From: Leclercia adecarboxylata | GTDB taxonomy: Bacteria; Pseudomonadota; Gammaproteobacteria; Enterobacterales; Enterobacteriaceae | Reading direction: 5' to 3' | NCBI GenBank assembly: GCA_901472455.1 | Contig: LR590464.1 | Location: 2,604,001 to 2,668,000, forward strand | DNA: 64,000 nucleotides | Shown: positions 39,281 to 48,619 of the stretch, piece by piece | Layout of the letters: every line of letters starts with the position of its first letter | Position numbering within the stretch: the stretch's first letter is position 1 | Position numbers and translations under genes: made by a program | The notes under the pieces: model-generated | Seen by the model: only the letters and a program-made list of their open reading frames with translations | What the model was told of the DNA's origin: nothing | The model's database searches: none

Positions 39281-40822
39281 TTATGCTTTCGCTTTCGGCA
39301 TCTGGCTGACCAGCGACAGGTTCACGTCCATCCCTTCCACCTGGAAGTGGGGCACGGCATACAGACGCACGCGGAAGAAGCCAGGATTGTCCTCGATGTC
39401 TTCTACCACTACCTTCGCATCGCGCAGCGGGTGTGACGCCTGCAGTTCGTCGCCCGGATCGGTCATTTCCGTCACCAGCCCTTTCACCCAGGTGTTCAGC
39501 TCCAGCTCCAGCATGCGGCGGTCCTTCGTCGTACCGATGTTCTCGCGCTGGATAAGCTTCAGGTAGTGCGCAATACGCGACAGCAGGAAGATGTACGGCA
39601 GGCGCGCGTTGATACGGCTGTTGGCGGTCGCATCGGCGGTGTCGTACAGCGCTGGTTTCTGGGTTGAGTTGGCTGAGAAGAAGCAGGCGTAATCGCGGTT
39701 TTTGTAGTACGACAGCGGAATGAAGCCGAGATTAGCAAATTCAAACTCGCGGGTTTCCGGGATCATCACTTCAGAAGGGATCTTCACCTGGTTGCCGGTA
39801 CCCAGATCGTACAGATGGATCGGCAGGTCTTTCACTGCACCACCGGCCTGCGGGCCACGGATCTGCACGCACCAGCCATTGTTGATGAAGCTCTTAACCA
39901 TGTTAGAGGCGAAGGCAAATGATGCGCTGGTCCATAGGTATTTCTCGTGATCCGGCCCTTTTACCTGTTCAACATAGTTAAAACTACGCACCGGCACGGT
40001 ATCCGGGCCATAAGGCAGGCGTCCCAGCACGCGCGGCATCACCAGCCCGATATAGCGGGAGTCGTCGGTATCGCGGAAGGATTTCCATTTGATGTACTCG
40101 GCACGGTCGAAATAGTTGCCGATATCTTTAATGGCAGCCACTTCTTCCATCGACTCTTTCAGGAAGAATTTCGGGCCGACGGAGCCGATAAACGGCATGT
40201 GCGCCGCGGCAGACACTTTGGAGATATTACGCAGCAGCGCAACGTCCTGCGGGCTGGCGTCAAATTCGTAGGAGGAAATGACCGAGCCGATCGGTTCGCC
40301 ACCTGGGGTGTCGTACTCGGCGGTATAGGTGTGCCAGTAAAGACCGCTCTGGATAAGCTCAGGCGCATCTTCAAAGTCCTGACGCAGATCGTCTTTCGAC
40401 ACATCCAGAATTTCTGTTTTGACGTTCTGACGGTAGTCAGTGTTGTCGACCAGCTGTTTCAGACCGCGCCACAGGGACTCCACCTTCTGAAATTCCTGAT
40501 GGTGCATCACCGCATCCAGCTGGCGGCTGATTTGATAATCCAGCTCCGCGATGTGGTGATCAATCAGCGTTTTGTCGAGCTTTTCCACTGGCTGACCGGA
40601 TTTACGGATACAGTCCATAAATACCTGCATCGCGGCCGTCAGGCGTTCACCTGCAGAAGCATCAGCGAGCGCAGCATCATCCAGAAACGCATTAATATCC
40701 CCGAGGCTCGATGCCGGGGTGAGGTTGATTTTTTCAAACAAGGAGGCGTAAACGCCCTCTTTTTCCAGTACGGTGGTTTGCCCCTGAGCAGAGCCAGTTT
40801 CAGTATTTACAGACATCAGCAT
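39281..40822 (-). CDS. tssC: T6SS sheath large subunit TssC
   Basis: TssC (VipB) forms the contractile sheath with TssB. Family features: EKEGVYASLFEKINL, AELDYQISRQLDAVMHHQEFQKVESLWRGLKQLV, ETRPFG-equivalent region ARLPYIFLLSRIAHYLKLIQRENIG, LNTWVKGLVTEMTDPGD and LRDAKVVVEDIEDNPGFFRVRLYAVPHFQVEGMDVNLSLVS. The gene is intact. I use ATG 40822 (MLMSVNTETG); ATG 40855 in the same frame and ATG 40816 are alternatives. Length is about 513 residues. It follows tssB closely. Confidence 0.95.
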   Translation of the reverse strand: MLMSVNTETGSAQGQTTVLEKEGVYASLFEKINLTPASSLGDINAFLDDAALADASAGERLTAAMQVFMDCIRKSGQPVEKLDKTLIDHHIAELDYQISRQLDAVMHHQEFQKVESLWRGLKQLVDNTDYRQNVKTEILDVSKDDLRQDFEDAPELIQSGLYWHTYTAEYDTPGGEPIGSVISSYEFDASPQDVALLRNISKVSAAAHMPFIGSVGPKFFLKESMEEVAAIKDIGNYFDRAEYIKWKSFRDTDDSRYIGLVMPRVLGRLPYGPDTVPVRSFNYVEQVKGPDHEKYLWTSASFAFASNMVKSFINNGWCVQIRGPQAGGAVKDLPIHLYDLGTGNQVKIPSEVMIPETREFEFANLGFIPLSYYKNRDYACFFSANSTQKPALYDTADATANSRINARLPYIFLLSRIAHYLKLIQRENIGTTKDRRMLELELNTWVKGLVTEMTDPGDELQASHPLRDAKVVVEDIEDNPGFFRVRLYAVPHFQVEGMDVNLSLVSQMPKAKA

Positions 40823-40858
40823 ATTCCCGGTTAATCCATTAAAAGAGATGCCCAAATT

Positions 40859-41350
40859 TTATTTCGGGGCAAGTGCACTCATTTCGTCACGTAATTCCTG
40901 AGACAGCGCCGGGTCCTTAAGGATTTTCTCAAGCTCTTTTCTGAAAGTGGCGTTATCAAGAAGATTGGATTTCAAATCGCGTAATAAATTGCGCATTGCC
41001 AGCATCGCGCGAAGCTGAGGAATTTGACGGGCAACCTGTTCGGGTTCGAAATCTTTCATACTGGAAAAATGTAGGCGGATATTTTCTTCTACCCCCTCGC
41101 CAGCCAGAGTGTTCTGCACGGCCAGGTTAATTTCCGGGTTAAATTCTGAAAGTACACTGTCGAAGTTATTTTTATTGATGTTAACCTTTTTGCGTTCAGA
41201 TAACGGCCTGTTTTCTTTGCCATTACTAAAATCACCAACGGTCAAGAGCTTAAGCGGTAGCTCAACTTTCTTTTGCGCGCCCCCCGTATGGAGAGCCAAC
41301 TTGAGATTTATACGTGCCTTGGGCACTTCATTCTGAAATGTATCAGCCAT
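40859..41350 (-). CDS. tssB: T6SS sheath small subunit TssB
   Basis: Intact 163-residue TssB (VipA). The N-terminus KARINLKLALHTGGAQKKVELPLKLLTVGDFS is the signature, with PLSERKKVNINKNNFDSVL and a C-terminal helical part (LLRDLKSNLLDNATFRKELEKIL). AAGGAAAAGGGA lies just upstream of ATG 41350. It is the first gene of the T6SS transcript as arranged here. Confidence 0.96.
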   Translation of the reverse strand: MADTFQNEVPKARINLKLALHTGGAQKKVELPLKLLTVGDFSNGKENRPLSERKKVNINKNNFDSVLSEFNPEINLAVQNTLAGEGVEENIRLHFSSMKDFEPEQVARQIPQLRAMLAMRNLLRDLKSNLLDNATFRKELEKILKDPALSQELRDEMSALAPK

Positions 41351-41683
41351 AGCAGTCCCTTTTCCTTAAGGAATAGTTATTAAGTAAAACTTCATTTTTT
41401 GCGCAGGTGATATTAGAACAAGTGATTACAATGAATCAACTCACTCACAGTCCAAAAGTAGACATTGTTTTAAATATTACCACTAATAACTGGCGGTGAA
41501 CCTTATTAAACAACCGATATATATTCATCGCCATGATCATTCGTGCCTTAATAAAATGTAGCCAATCCTATTCGGGAATAAAATATCATATTTAGATTGT
41601 ATTACTTCAATGGAAATGGATGAAATTTATTGATACCTGTGCAGACATGATAACCCACGCTATCATGCATTATCATTTTCTCT
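41351..41683 (-). promoter_or_regulatory. AT-rich upstream region of the T6SS operon
   Basis: About 330 bases before tssB with no reading frame on either strand. Strongly A+T-rich (for example 41455-41600), which is typical for H-NS-silenced promoters of transferred clusters. The main T6SS promoter should be here. I found no convincing sigma-54 (GG-N10-GC) or Fur site by eye. Confidence 0.5.
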
Positions 41684-41929
41684 TTAACTCGATTTAGCCG
41701 AGACTATCTTAGTCTTAAAGGCGATTTTCGGGCCGATATCATCTGGCAGACCAGGGCTACCGGGCGCAACGCCATTCACCATAATACCACCGCTGATGTC
41801 TGCATCGTACAAGGGCGCGATTGGCCCTAACACCGCCGCCTTAATATAGTGGCTACAGGAACCCCTCATCTTTACCCACGCGCATCGCGGCGTCATTACT
41901 CCGATGATGAGCGCTATCGACTCGCCCAA
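41684..41929 (-). other. Unassigned short reading frame
   Basis: An 81-codon frame (MGESIALIIGVMTPRC... ending AFKTKIVSAKSS) between the T6SS promoter region and the dehydrogenase remnant. The C-terminal half (GGIMVNGVAPGSPGLPDDIGPK) looks protein-like but I cannot assign it, and no ribosome site is evident. It may be the end of a decayed gene. Nothing else is recognisable from 41930 to about 42050. Confidence 0.22.
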
Positions 41930-42057
41930 TTCCGCGCTTCATGCTTCATGCGGGCCGCGGGTGCTGCGCTCCTTACCCGCGCACGGGCGAAGGTATGGCA
42001 CATTCCGATTGGATGGCGCTGAACGGATCGCCATCATGATCCTCTGCCCGACTTTCT

Positions 42058-42378
42058 TCAGCAAAGGCGAGTAACCGCGCGCTCCACACAGCCGCCAGTA
42101 AAGCCGCCATCCGCTCGTTTGCCCGCTCCTGAACTACCGAGCTAAAAGATCACGGGATTAGGGTGAACGTGGTATCGCCGGGGATGATCTTCACCCCGGC
42201 ATGCAATCTTATCTGCATGGCAATGACGGTATCGAGAGGGGTTCAAAATATGACGCCGTTCGGGCGGCTCGGTGGGGTGGATGAAGTGGCTACAGCGTTG
42301 CTGTTCCTGGCCTCTGACGAGAGTCGATTCGTTGCAGGTGAAGCGCTATTCTTGGACGGCGGCATTATGGCGGTCTGA
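42058..42378 (+). pseudogene. Remnant of a short-chain dehydrogenase/reductase
   Basis: Only the C-terminal third of an SDR is left. HTAASKAAIRSFARS contains the catalytic-type SxxK region, then TTELKDHGIRVNVVSPGMIFTP, FGRLGGVDEVATALLFLASDESRFVAGEALFLDGGIMAV. The glycine-rich NAD site is missing upstream. Between SFARS and TTELKD an in-frame TGA (42131-42133) replaces what is normally a tryptophan codon, and the segment after IFTPA (about 42200-42250) does not fit the family. Unlike the homopolymer breaks elsewhere, this combination of truncation, substitution and scrambled segment looks like true gene decay. Confidence 0.65.
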
Positions 42379-43215
42379 CGCGCCGCCATAAGACAGGGAT
42401 TGTTTTACCTGCTTGTCAATTTTATGGCGGCTTTCGTCATTTGCCGGGTTAAAAATTAACATCGCCAGATCTGGCCGCCCCTCTACCATGAAGGTTGAAA
42501 ACTCCAGGTCTATCGCCCCCACCTGTGGGTGATAAATGCGCTTTATACCCTCGCCGTGGCTGGCGACATCGTTGCTGCGCCACAGGAGGTCAAATTCGGG
42601 ACTCCGACTGCAAAGCTCGCCAATCAGGCTCGCCGTTTCTGCCGATTCCCCTGCCGCGCCACGTCGGCACGAAAGGCATTCACCACCAGTCGGGCCACCG
42701 TCTGCCAGTCGGCCTGCATTTCACGTACCTGAGGGTCGAGAAACAGCCGACGCAGCACGTTACGCTGTGAATACGGTAGCTGCCCATAGTCGGTCAACAC
42801 GCAGGCGGCGGCGCGGTTCCAGGCGATGACATCCCAGGTGATAGTTTTGACCAGCGCCGGAACGCCGAACGCCTCCAGCACCCGTTGCAGACGCGGCGTG
42901 ATATCCGTGGAGGAGCGTGAAATGCGTTTCTGGCGGATGACCGAATGCCAGAATAAACAAATGCTCGCGCTCGGGCCCCGTCAGGCGCAGCCCGCTGGCG
43001 ATACGGTTGAGCACCTCACGCGACGGCGCACCGCCGCGTCCCTGTTCAAGCCAGGTGTACCAGGTGGGACTGATATGGGCAAGCTGCGCTACCTCTTCAC
43101 GGCGCAACCCCGGCGTACGCCGTCTGCCGCCGATAAAACCAAACGCTGTCGGATCAAGGCGCAAGCGTCGCGTCCGCAGAAAATCGCCCAGCGACTGCAT
43201 TGTCATCGGCATCAT
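42346..43215 (-). CDS. MmyB-type helix-turn-helix regulator (frameshifted)
   Basis: XRE-like regulator with an N-terminal helix-turn-helix (LGDFLRTRRLRLDP, RRRTPGLRREEVAQLAHISPTWYTWLEQGRG) and the C-terminal MmyB ligand-binding domain. That domain is seen in ITWDVIAWNRAAACVLTDYG, NVLRRLFLDPQVREMQADW, HGEGIKRIYHPQVGAIDLEFSTF and LAMLIFNPA. The breaks near 42900 and 42640 are single-base. Corrected end SDRHNAAVQE with stop at 42346, overlapping the end of the SDR remnant. ATG 43215 has AGGA upstream. It is divergent from the NAD-dependent oxidoreductase at 43313, and such pairs are usually regulator and target. Confidence 0.8.
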
Positions 43216-43312
43216 CGTTATCCTGTTAAGATTTATACCCTGATAAGGTCCCTACTTTTACCGTTTCACTATAGCCGCTACTCTGGATGGCAACCCAATC
43301 TGGAGGTGGATT

Positions 43313-44222
43313 ATGCAAGTATTTTCGACGGGTGCGAGCGGGTTTATCGGTTCGCGGATTCTGGCTGAACTGGTGACAGCCGGCCATCAGGTGACGGGCC
43401 TCGCCCGCTCGGAAAGCAGCGCGCAGGCACTTAAGGCCGCGGGGGCCGACGTCCATCGCGGTACGCTGGAGGAGCCTGAAACCCTGGCCGCCGCCGCGCA
43501 GCGCGCCGATGCGGTGATCCATACCGCGTTTGACCATAACTTTCACCGTTTCGTCGAGAACTGTGAACAAGACCGGCGGGTTATTCATGCGCTGGGCCAG
43601 GCGCTGGAGGGGAGCGATCGTCCGCTGATAATCACCTCCGGCACGGGTATGGGCAATGACGGCTCCACAGCGCTGGCGCGTGAAGATCAATTTAAACCTG
43701 ATAACCATAATCCTCGCGTGGCCTCTGAAGTGGCAGGCGATGCGCTACTGGCGCAGGGCGTGGATGTGCGGGTGGTGCGTCTGCCGCAGGTGCATGACAC
43801 CGCCCGCCAGGGGCTGATCACACACTACATTCAACACGCTGCTGAAAAAGGTGCCGTCGCCTGTATTGGCGAAGGCAATAATTGTGTTGGTCGGCGGCAC
43901 ACGTCAACGATGTCGCCCGATTGTATGTGCAGGTGCTGGAACAGGGCGAACGCGGGCAGGCGCTACCATGCCGTCGCGGAAGAAAGCGTTGCCACACGGC
44001 AGATTGCGCAGGTGGTCGCCGATAAGGCTCGGTCTGCCTCAGATCTCGCTCTCTGCGGCTGAGGCCGATGCACATTTTGGCTGGTTTGCGCTGTTTGCCG
44101 CCATGGATCTGCGCGCGTCATCTGACTGGACCCGCCAGCAACTCTGCTGGCACCCCCACTGGCCCGGCCTGCTGGAGGATTTGCAAAACATGGATTACGC
44201 ACCGCTGTTAGCGTCTCGCTAG
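43313..44222 (+). CDS. NAD(P)-dependent epimerase/oxidoreductase, atypical SDR (frameshifted)
   Basis: The N-terminal Rossmann motif TGASGFIGSRIL is preceded by GGAGG before ATG 43313. It continues GHQVTGLARSESSAQALKAAGADVHRGTLEEPETL, VIHTAFDH and RPLIITSGTG. The later EVAGDALLAQGVDVRVVRLPQVHD and WFALFAAMDLRASSDWTRQQLCWHP close the protein at 44222. This is the atypical (a5-like) SDR group of NAD(P)-binding reductases; the substrate cannot be read. Breaks near 43888, 43950 and 44040. Corrected length about 300 residues. Divergent from the MmyB-type regulator, with a 97-base shared promoter region. Confidence 0.82.
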
Positions 44223-44422
44223 TTCCTTTTCCCGGCTCCAACATTGGGGAGCCGGATACTGGTCTGGCAGAAGGAACGCTATACCTTCGACGCCTGCCAG
44301 CGACAGTTCTTCTTTTCTTCCATGTCCAGTGAGCCTGCTGATAAAGTCAGTCAGCCGAACAGCGTCCTGTGGATGTTGCCTGGCAAGATAGGCCTGCAGG
44401 TCCTTTTCAGCGACTGAAAGAG

Positions 44423-44457
44423 AAACTGGCGCGAAGAATCGCGCCAGTTTCGTTTTT
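44423..44457. terminator. Bidirectional terminator downstream of mppA
   Basis: A 12-bp perfect stem AAACTGGCGCGA / TCGCGCCAGTTT with loop AGAA. On the plus strand it is followed by CGTTTTT, and on the minus strand by TCTCTTT. It lies 39 bases beyond the mppA stop and about 200 bases after the oxidoreductase, so it can end both convergent transcripts. Confidence 0.85.
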
Positions 44458-44495
44458 AGGATAGGTCACTTTAGTCTAAAAGGCGATCCTGCCCA

Positions 44496-46113
44496 TCAAT
44501 GCTTCTCGATATACATCGTCCGGCTGTACGCCACGTCTTCCGGGTTGTTGATGGGATACCCTTTCACCCAGGGCTTGATTAGACGCCCATTGGTGTACTG
44601 GTAGATCGGCGCAATAGGCGCTTTCTCCGCGAGGATTTTCTCCGCTGTATTGTAATCTGCATTACGCGCCTTGACGGTGGTCTCCAGCGACGCCTGATTC
44701 ATTACCTTGTCATACGCCGGATCGTTGAAGCGCGAGATATTGCCGGTATGCGTGGAGGTCAGCAGCGAAAGGAAGGTTGACGGCTCGTTATAATCCCCCA
44801 CCCATGAGGCGCGGATCACATCGAAATTGCCGGTATTGCGGCTGTCGATATAGGTTTTCCACTCCTGATTTTGCAGCTTCACATCGACACCCAGGTTCTT
44901 TTTCCACATCGATGCTACCGCAATGGCGATCTTCTGGTGGTTTTCCGAGGTGTTGTACAGCAGCGTTAGCTTGAGCGGTTTCTGGGCATTGTAACCCGCC
45001 GCCTGCAACAGCGTTTTGGCCTGCGCGTTCATCTCTTCCTGGCTCATCTGCTCAAAAGGCGATGGCTCAGGGGTAAAGGCCTGCGGTCACGTCCGGGGTG
45101 AAGTGCCATGCCGGTTTTTCGCCTGTACCCAGTACTTTCTCGGCCATAATCCGCCGATCGATGGTCATGCTCAGCGCCAGACGCACCCGGGCATCCGCCG
45201 TCGGGCCTTTCTGGGTGTTAAAGGCATAATAATAGGTGCCCAGCTGCGGCGGGGTGTAAACCTGCCCAGGAATGTCTTTCAACAGCTTCTGGTAGAGGTT
45301 TTTCGGGAATGACTCGGTGATGTCGATATCGTTCGCCAGATAGCGCTTGGTGGCGGACGACTCCTGGTTGATTGGGATAAAGGTCACTTTCTGCAATACC
45401 GTTTTGTCATTATCCCAGTAATGGCTGTTGCGCTCGACGACCAGTTTCTCGTTAACCACCCGGTCTTTCAGGATGTATGCGCCATTACCCACCAGCGCAC
45501 CGGGACGGGTCCACTCCGCGCCGCTCTCCACGTTAGCTTTTTGGACGGGATAAAAGGCGAAGCTCGCCGTCAGGTTGGCAAACCACGGCAGCGGTTTATC
45601 CAGCTGAACGCGCAGGGTTCTGTTATCCACTGCGGTCACGCCCAGTTTGTCCGGCGTGGCCTTGCCGTCGATGATAGCCTGCGCATTACTAATCCCGGCC
45701 AGCGCTGCAAACCAGGCGAAGGGGGACGTGGTTTGCGGATCCACCAGGCGCTGCCAGCTATAAACGAAATCCTGTGCGGTGACAGGCGTACCGTCAGACC
45801 ATCTGGCGTTCTCGCGCAGGGTAAAGGTCCAGGCGCGGTTATCATTACTCTGCCAGCTTGTGGCCACCCCCGGCACCAGTTCGCCCTTTTCATTCTGATT
45901 AACAAGGCCTTCGAACAGATCGCGGATCACCTGAATCTCAGGTAGCCCCACCGCTTTGGCAGGATCCAGCGAGGCGGGTTCATCTTTAATATGACGCACC
46001 AGCTCCTGCTTTGGCGCCAGTGTCGTCCCGGAGGGAACATCCGCAGCAAACGAATAAGAAGAGAGGCCACACAACCACAGGGCAGAACAAATCAACGAAA
46101 CCGGATGCTTCAT
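44496..46113 (-). CDS. mppA: Periplasmic murein peptide-binding protein MppA (frameshifted)
   Basis: MppA binds murein tripeptide in the periplasm and delivers it to the Opp transporter for recycling. Signal peptide MKHPVSLICSALWLCGLSSYSFA from ATG 46113, cleaved before ADVPSGTTL. The extracellular-solute-binding (OppA/DppA) pattern follows: IKDEPASLDPAKAVGLPEIQVIRDLFEGLVNQNEKG, TAQDFVYSWQRLVDP, YYYAFNTQKGPTADARVRLALSMTIDR and NYEP-type RASWVGDYNEPSTFLS. A single break near 45078 (GLYP versus the expected GFTPEPSPF). The corrected length of about 539 residues and near identity with E. coli MppA make this call firm. An earlier in-frame ATG (46182) is not used. Confidence 0.95.
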
Positions 46114-46298
46114 GAGATCCCCTTTGAAATGATGGGTAACAAGCAGATGCGTAATTATTTGTTTCGGAACAGGGAAATGCAAACAACTTCCGTCGGAAAG
46201 TTGATATCTGCCGATTTTGCCCCGACGCTGAAACTATTTGATAAACCGCGTATTTTGCACAACACTGCCAGTAGTATAACTCTGATTCAGGAACGTCT

Positions 46299-47012
46299 AT
46301 GTCCCTCACTCGCCCCAGAACGGAACGTGGCGCTTTCCCGCCCGGAACTGAACATTATGGCCGTTCATTCCTTGGCGCGCCCTTGATCTGGTTCCCTGCG
46401 CCGCAGGCCGATCGTAACAGCGGCCTGATCATTGCCGGAACGCACGGGGATGAAAACTCCTCGATCGTGACCCTCTCCTGCGCCCTGCGCACGCTGGCGC
46501 CTGAGCTGCGTCGCCACCATGTCGTGCTCACCGTCAACCCGGACGGCTGTCAGCTGGGGCTGCGCGCCAATGCCCGTGGCGTGGATTTAAACCGAAACTT
46601 CCCGGCGGCAAACTGGCGGGAAGGTGAGACGGTCTACCGCTGGAACAGTGCGGCCCAGGACAGGGATGTGGTGTTATTGACCGGTGACAAACCCGGCTCG
46701 GAGCCGGAAACGGAGGCGCTCTGCCACCTGATCCACAAACTGCATCCTGCCTGGGTGGTGTCGTTTCACGATCCACTGGCCTGCATTGAAGATCCGGCTC
46801 ACAGCGCACTGGGGCGCTGGCTGGCGGATGCGTTTTCGCTACCGCTGGTTACCAGCGTCGGTTATGAAACACCGGGGTCGTTCGGCAGCTGGTGCGATGA
46901 TTTAAGCCTGCACTGTATCACCGCCGAATTCCCGCCGATCTCGTCCGACGAGGCCAGCGAGAAGTACCTGAGAGCAATGACCGATCTGCTGCGCTGGGAG
47001 CCTCAGAGATGA
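46299..47012 (+). CDS. mpaA: Murein tripeptide amidase MpaA
   Basis: Cytoplasmic zinc carboxypeptidase (M14 type) that splits the gamma-D-Glu-meso-Dap bond in the tripeptide released from murein. Intact, 237 residues. Zinc ligands are in GTHGDENSS (HxxE, near residue 50) and the later SFHDP. The substrate-binding region NPDGCQLGLRANARGVDLNRNFPAANW is as in E. coli. The start MSLTRPRTERGAFPPGTEHYG at ATG 46299 aligns with E. coli. Convergent with ycjG, with a 10-base 3' overlap. With mppA and ycjG it makes a murein-recycling group. Confidence 0.96.
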   Translation: MSLTRPRTERGAFPPGTEHYGRSFLGAPLIWFPAPQADRNSGLIIAGTHGDENSSIVTLSCALRTLAPELRRHHVVLTVNPDGCQLGLRANARGVDLNRNFPAANWREGETVYRWNSAAQDRDVVLLTGDKPGSEPETEALCHLIHKLHPAWVVSFHDPLACIEDPAHSALGRWLADAFSLPLVTSVGYETPGSFGSWCDDLSLHCITAEFPPISSDEASEKYLRAMTDLLRWEPQR

Positions 47013-47971
47013 ACCACGCCGGTGGTGTAATGCAGCGCCGGTGAAACGTCCACCGCCAGCCAGGTCGGGCCATCCAGATCGGCAAACTGTACCTCGCCCG
47101 CCAGCGGCAAAGCCGCATTAATGGCACGCGAGGTGCAGAGCATACAGCCGAGCATCAGTGCAAAACCGTTCTCCCGCGCTTCGGCGGCCAGCGCCAGCGC
47201 TTCGGTGATCCCGCCAGTTTTATCCAGCTTAAGATTCACCATCTCGTAGCGCCCTTTCAGGGTGGGCAGACTTTCGCGCGTATGGCAGCTCTCGTCGGCG
47301 CAGATGGGGAGCGGATGAATAAAATTCGCCAGCGCCGCATCGTCACCCGCAGGCAGGGGTTGTTCAAGCATGGCGACATCCAGATCCGCCAGCAGCTGAC
47401 AGCGGGCGGCAAGTCCTTCGCCGTGCCAGGATTCGTTGGCATCGACGATCAGCGTGGCCTGGGGCACAGCAGCGCGAATGGCGACCATGCGCTCGCTGAT
47501 CAGACGATCGTCCAGCTTCACTTTCAGCAGCCGTGCCCCGGCGGCATACAGGGCTTTAGCGCTGGCGGCCATTTGCGCGGGTTCGCCGATCACCACCGTC
47601 TGCGCGGTCACTACTGTTTGCGGTAATGTGACTCCGGCCAGAGTCGCCAGCGGAATGCCCTGCTGGCGCGCGGCTAAATCCCAGAGGGCGCAGTCAACGG
47701 CATTGCGTGCCGCGCCCGGTGGTAACAGGGTTTGCAGGGCTTCACGGCTAAGCCCGCGCTCCAGTTCTGGTGCCAGGGCCATGATCTGCGCCATCACCGA
47801 GGCGATGCTTTCACCATATCGCGGATAAGGCGTACACTCCCCCACTCCTTTGACACCCTCTTCCTCTATTTCGACTACCACCACGCAGGCCTCGCTCCGG
47901 GCTCCCCGGGAGATGACAAACGGCGTATGCAATGGCCAGGCTTCTTCATAAACCTTGAGAGTTCTCATCAC
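47003..47971 (-). CDS. ycjG: L-Ala-D/L-Glu epimerase
   Basis: Enolase-superfamily epimerase that converts L-Ala-D-Glu from murein into L-Ala-L-Glu so it can be degraded. Intact, 322 residues. Catalytic lysines sit in LLKVKLDD (KxK motif, near residue 150) and NLKLDKTGG. Metal ligands are in IVDANESW, MLEQPLPAGDD and ICADESCHT. It follows the product of MpaA in the pathway. ATG 47971 or the next codon may be used. Its promoter lies between it and the divergent tpx. Confidence 0.95.
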   Translation of the reverse strand: MMRTLKVYEEAWPLHTPFVISRGARSEACVVVVEIEEEGVKGVGECTPYPRYGESIASVMAQIMALAPELERGLSREALQTLLPPGAARNAVDCALWDLAARQQGIPLATLAGVTLPQTVVTAQTVVIGEPAQMAASAKALYAAGARLLKVKLDDRLISERMVAIRAAVPQATLIVDANESWHGEGLAARCQLLADLDVAMLEQPLPAGDDAALANFIHPLPICADESCHTRESLPTLKGRYEMVNLKLDKTGGITEALALAAEARENGFALMLGCMLCTSRAINAALPLAGEVQFADLDGPTWLAVDVSPALHYTTGVVHL

Positions 47972-48073
47972 TCACTCCTGTATAGCGGCTTCGCGTAAAT
48001 AGGGTTTGCTGTGATATTGGCTGATGACATACACTAACGGCGACGTTAACTATATGTAAACAGGAAGATAACT

Positions 48074-48580
48074 ATGTCACAACTCGTTCATTTCCAGGGC
48101 AACCCGGTTTCTGTTGCAGGATCCATTCCTCAGACTGGCAGCAAAGCGCAGGCGTTTACGCTCGTGGCAAAAGATCTGTCTGACGTCGTGCTGAGCCAGT
48201 TCGCCGGCAAGCGTAAAGTGCTGAACATTTTCCCAAGCATCGATACCGGCGTGTGTGCCGCATCTGTGCGTAAATTCAACCAGCTGGCGACTGAGATGGA
48301 CAACACTGTTGTGCTGTGCATTTCCGCTGACCTGCCGTTCGCCCAGTCCCGTTTCTGCGGTGCAGAAGGCCTGAGCAACGTTATTACCCTTTCCACCCTG
48401 CGCAACCCGGAATTCCTGGAGCAGTACGGTGTGGGCATCGCTGAAGGCGCCCTGAAAGGCCTGGCTGCTCGCGCGGTTGTGGTAATCGACGAAAACGACA
48501 CTGTCGTGTTCAGTCACCTGGTGAATGAAATCACCACCGAGCCGGACTATGCTGCTGCGCTGGAAGCGCTGAAAGCGTAA
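48074..48580 (+). CDS. tpx: Thiol peroxidase Tpx
   Basis: Intact 168-residue atypical two-Cys peroxiredoxin of the periplasm/cytoplasm that reduces lipid and other hydroperoxides through thioredoxin. The peroxidatic cysteine is in [16 protein letters not shown] (Cys 61) and the resolving cysteine in SRFCGAEGL (Cys 95). The start at ATG 48074 follows GGAAG. Divergent from ycjG and convergent with tyrR, as in E. coli. Confidence 0.97.
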   Translation: MSQLVHFQGNPVSVAGSIPQTGSKAQAFTLVAKDLSDVVLSQFAGKRKVLNIFPSIDTGVCAASVRKFNQLATEMDNTVVLCISADLPFAQSRFCGAEGLSNVITLSTLRNPEFLEQYGVGIAEGALKGLAARAVVVIDENDTVVFSHLVNEITTEPDYAAALEALKA

Positions 48581-48591
48581 GACCAAAAAGA

Positions 48592-48617
48592 AAGCCTCCC
48601 TGCGGAGGCTTTTTTGT
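48592..48617 (+). terminator. Terminator of tpx
   Basis: Stem AAGCCTCC / GGAGGCTT (48592-48611) with a 4-base loop, followed by six T and more T-rich sequence. It begins 12 bases after the tpx stop and ends next to the tyrR stop. Confidence 0.9.
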
Positions 48618-48619
48618 TT

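Noticed and set aside
42131..42133. In-frame TGA in the dehydrogenase as selenocysteine
   Set aside because: The family has Trp at this place, no SECIS-like hairpin follows, and the gene is truncated anyway.
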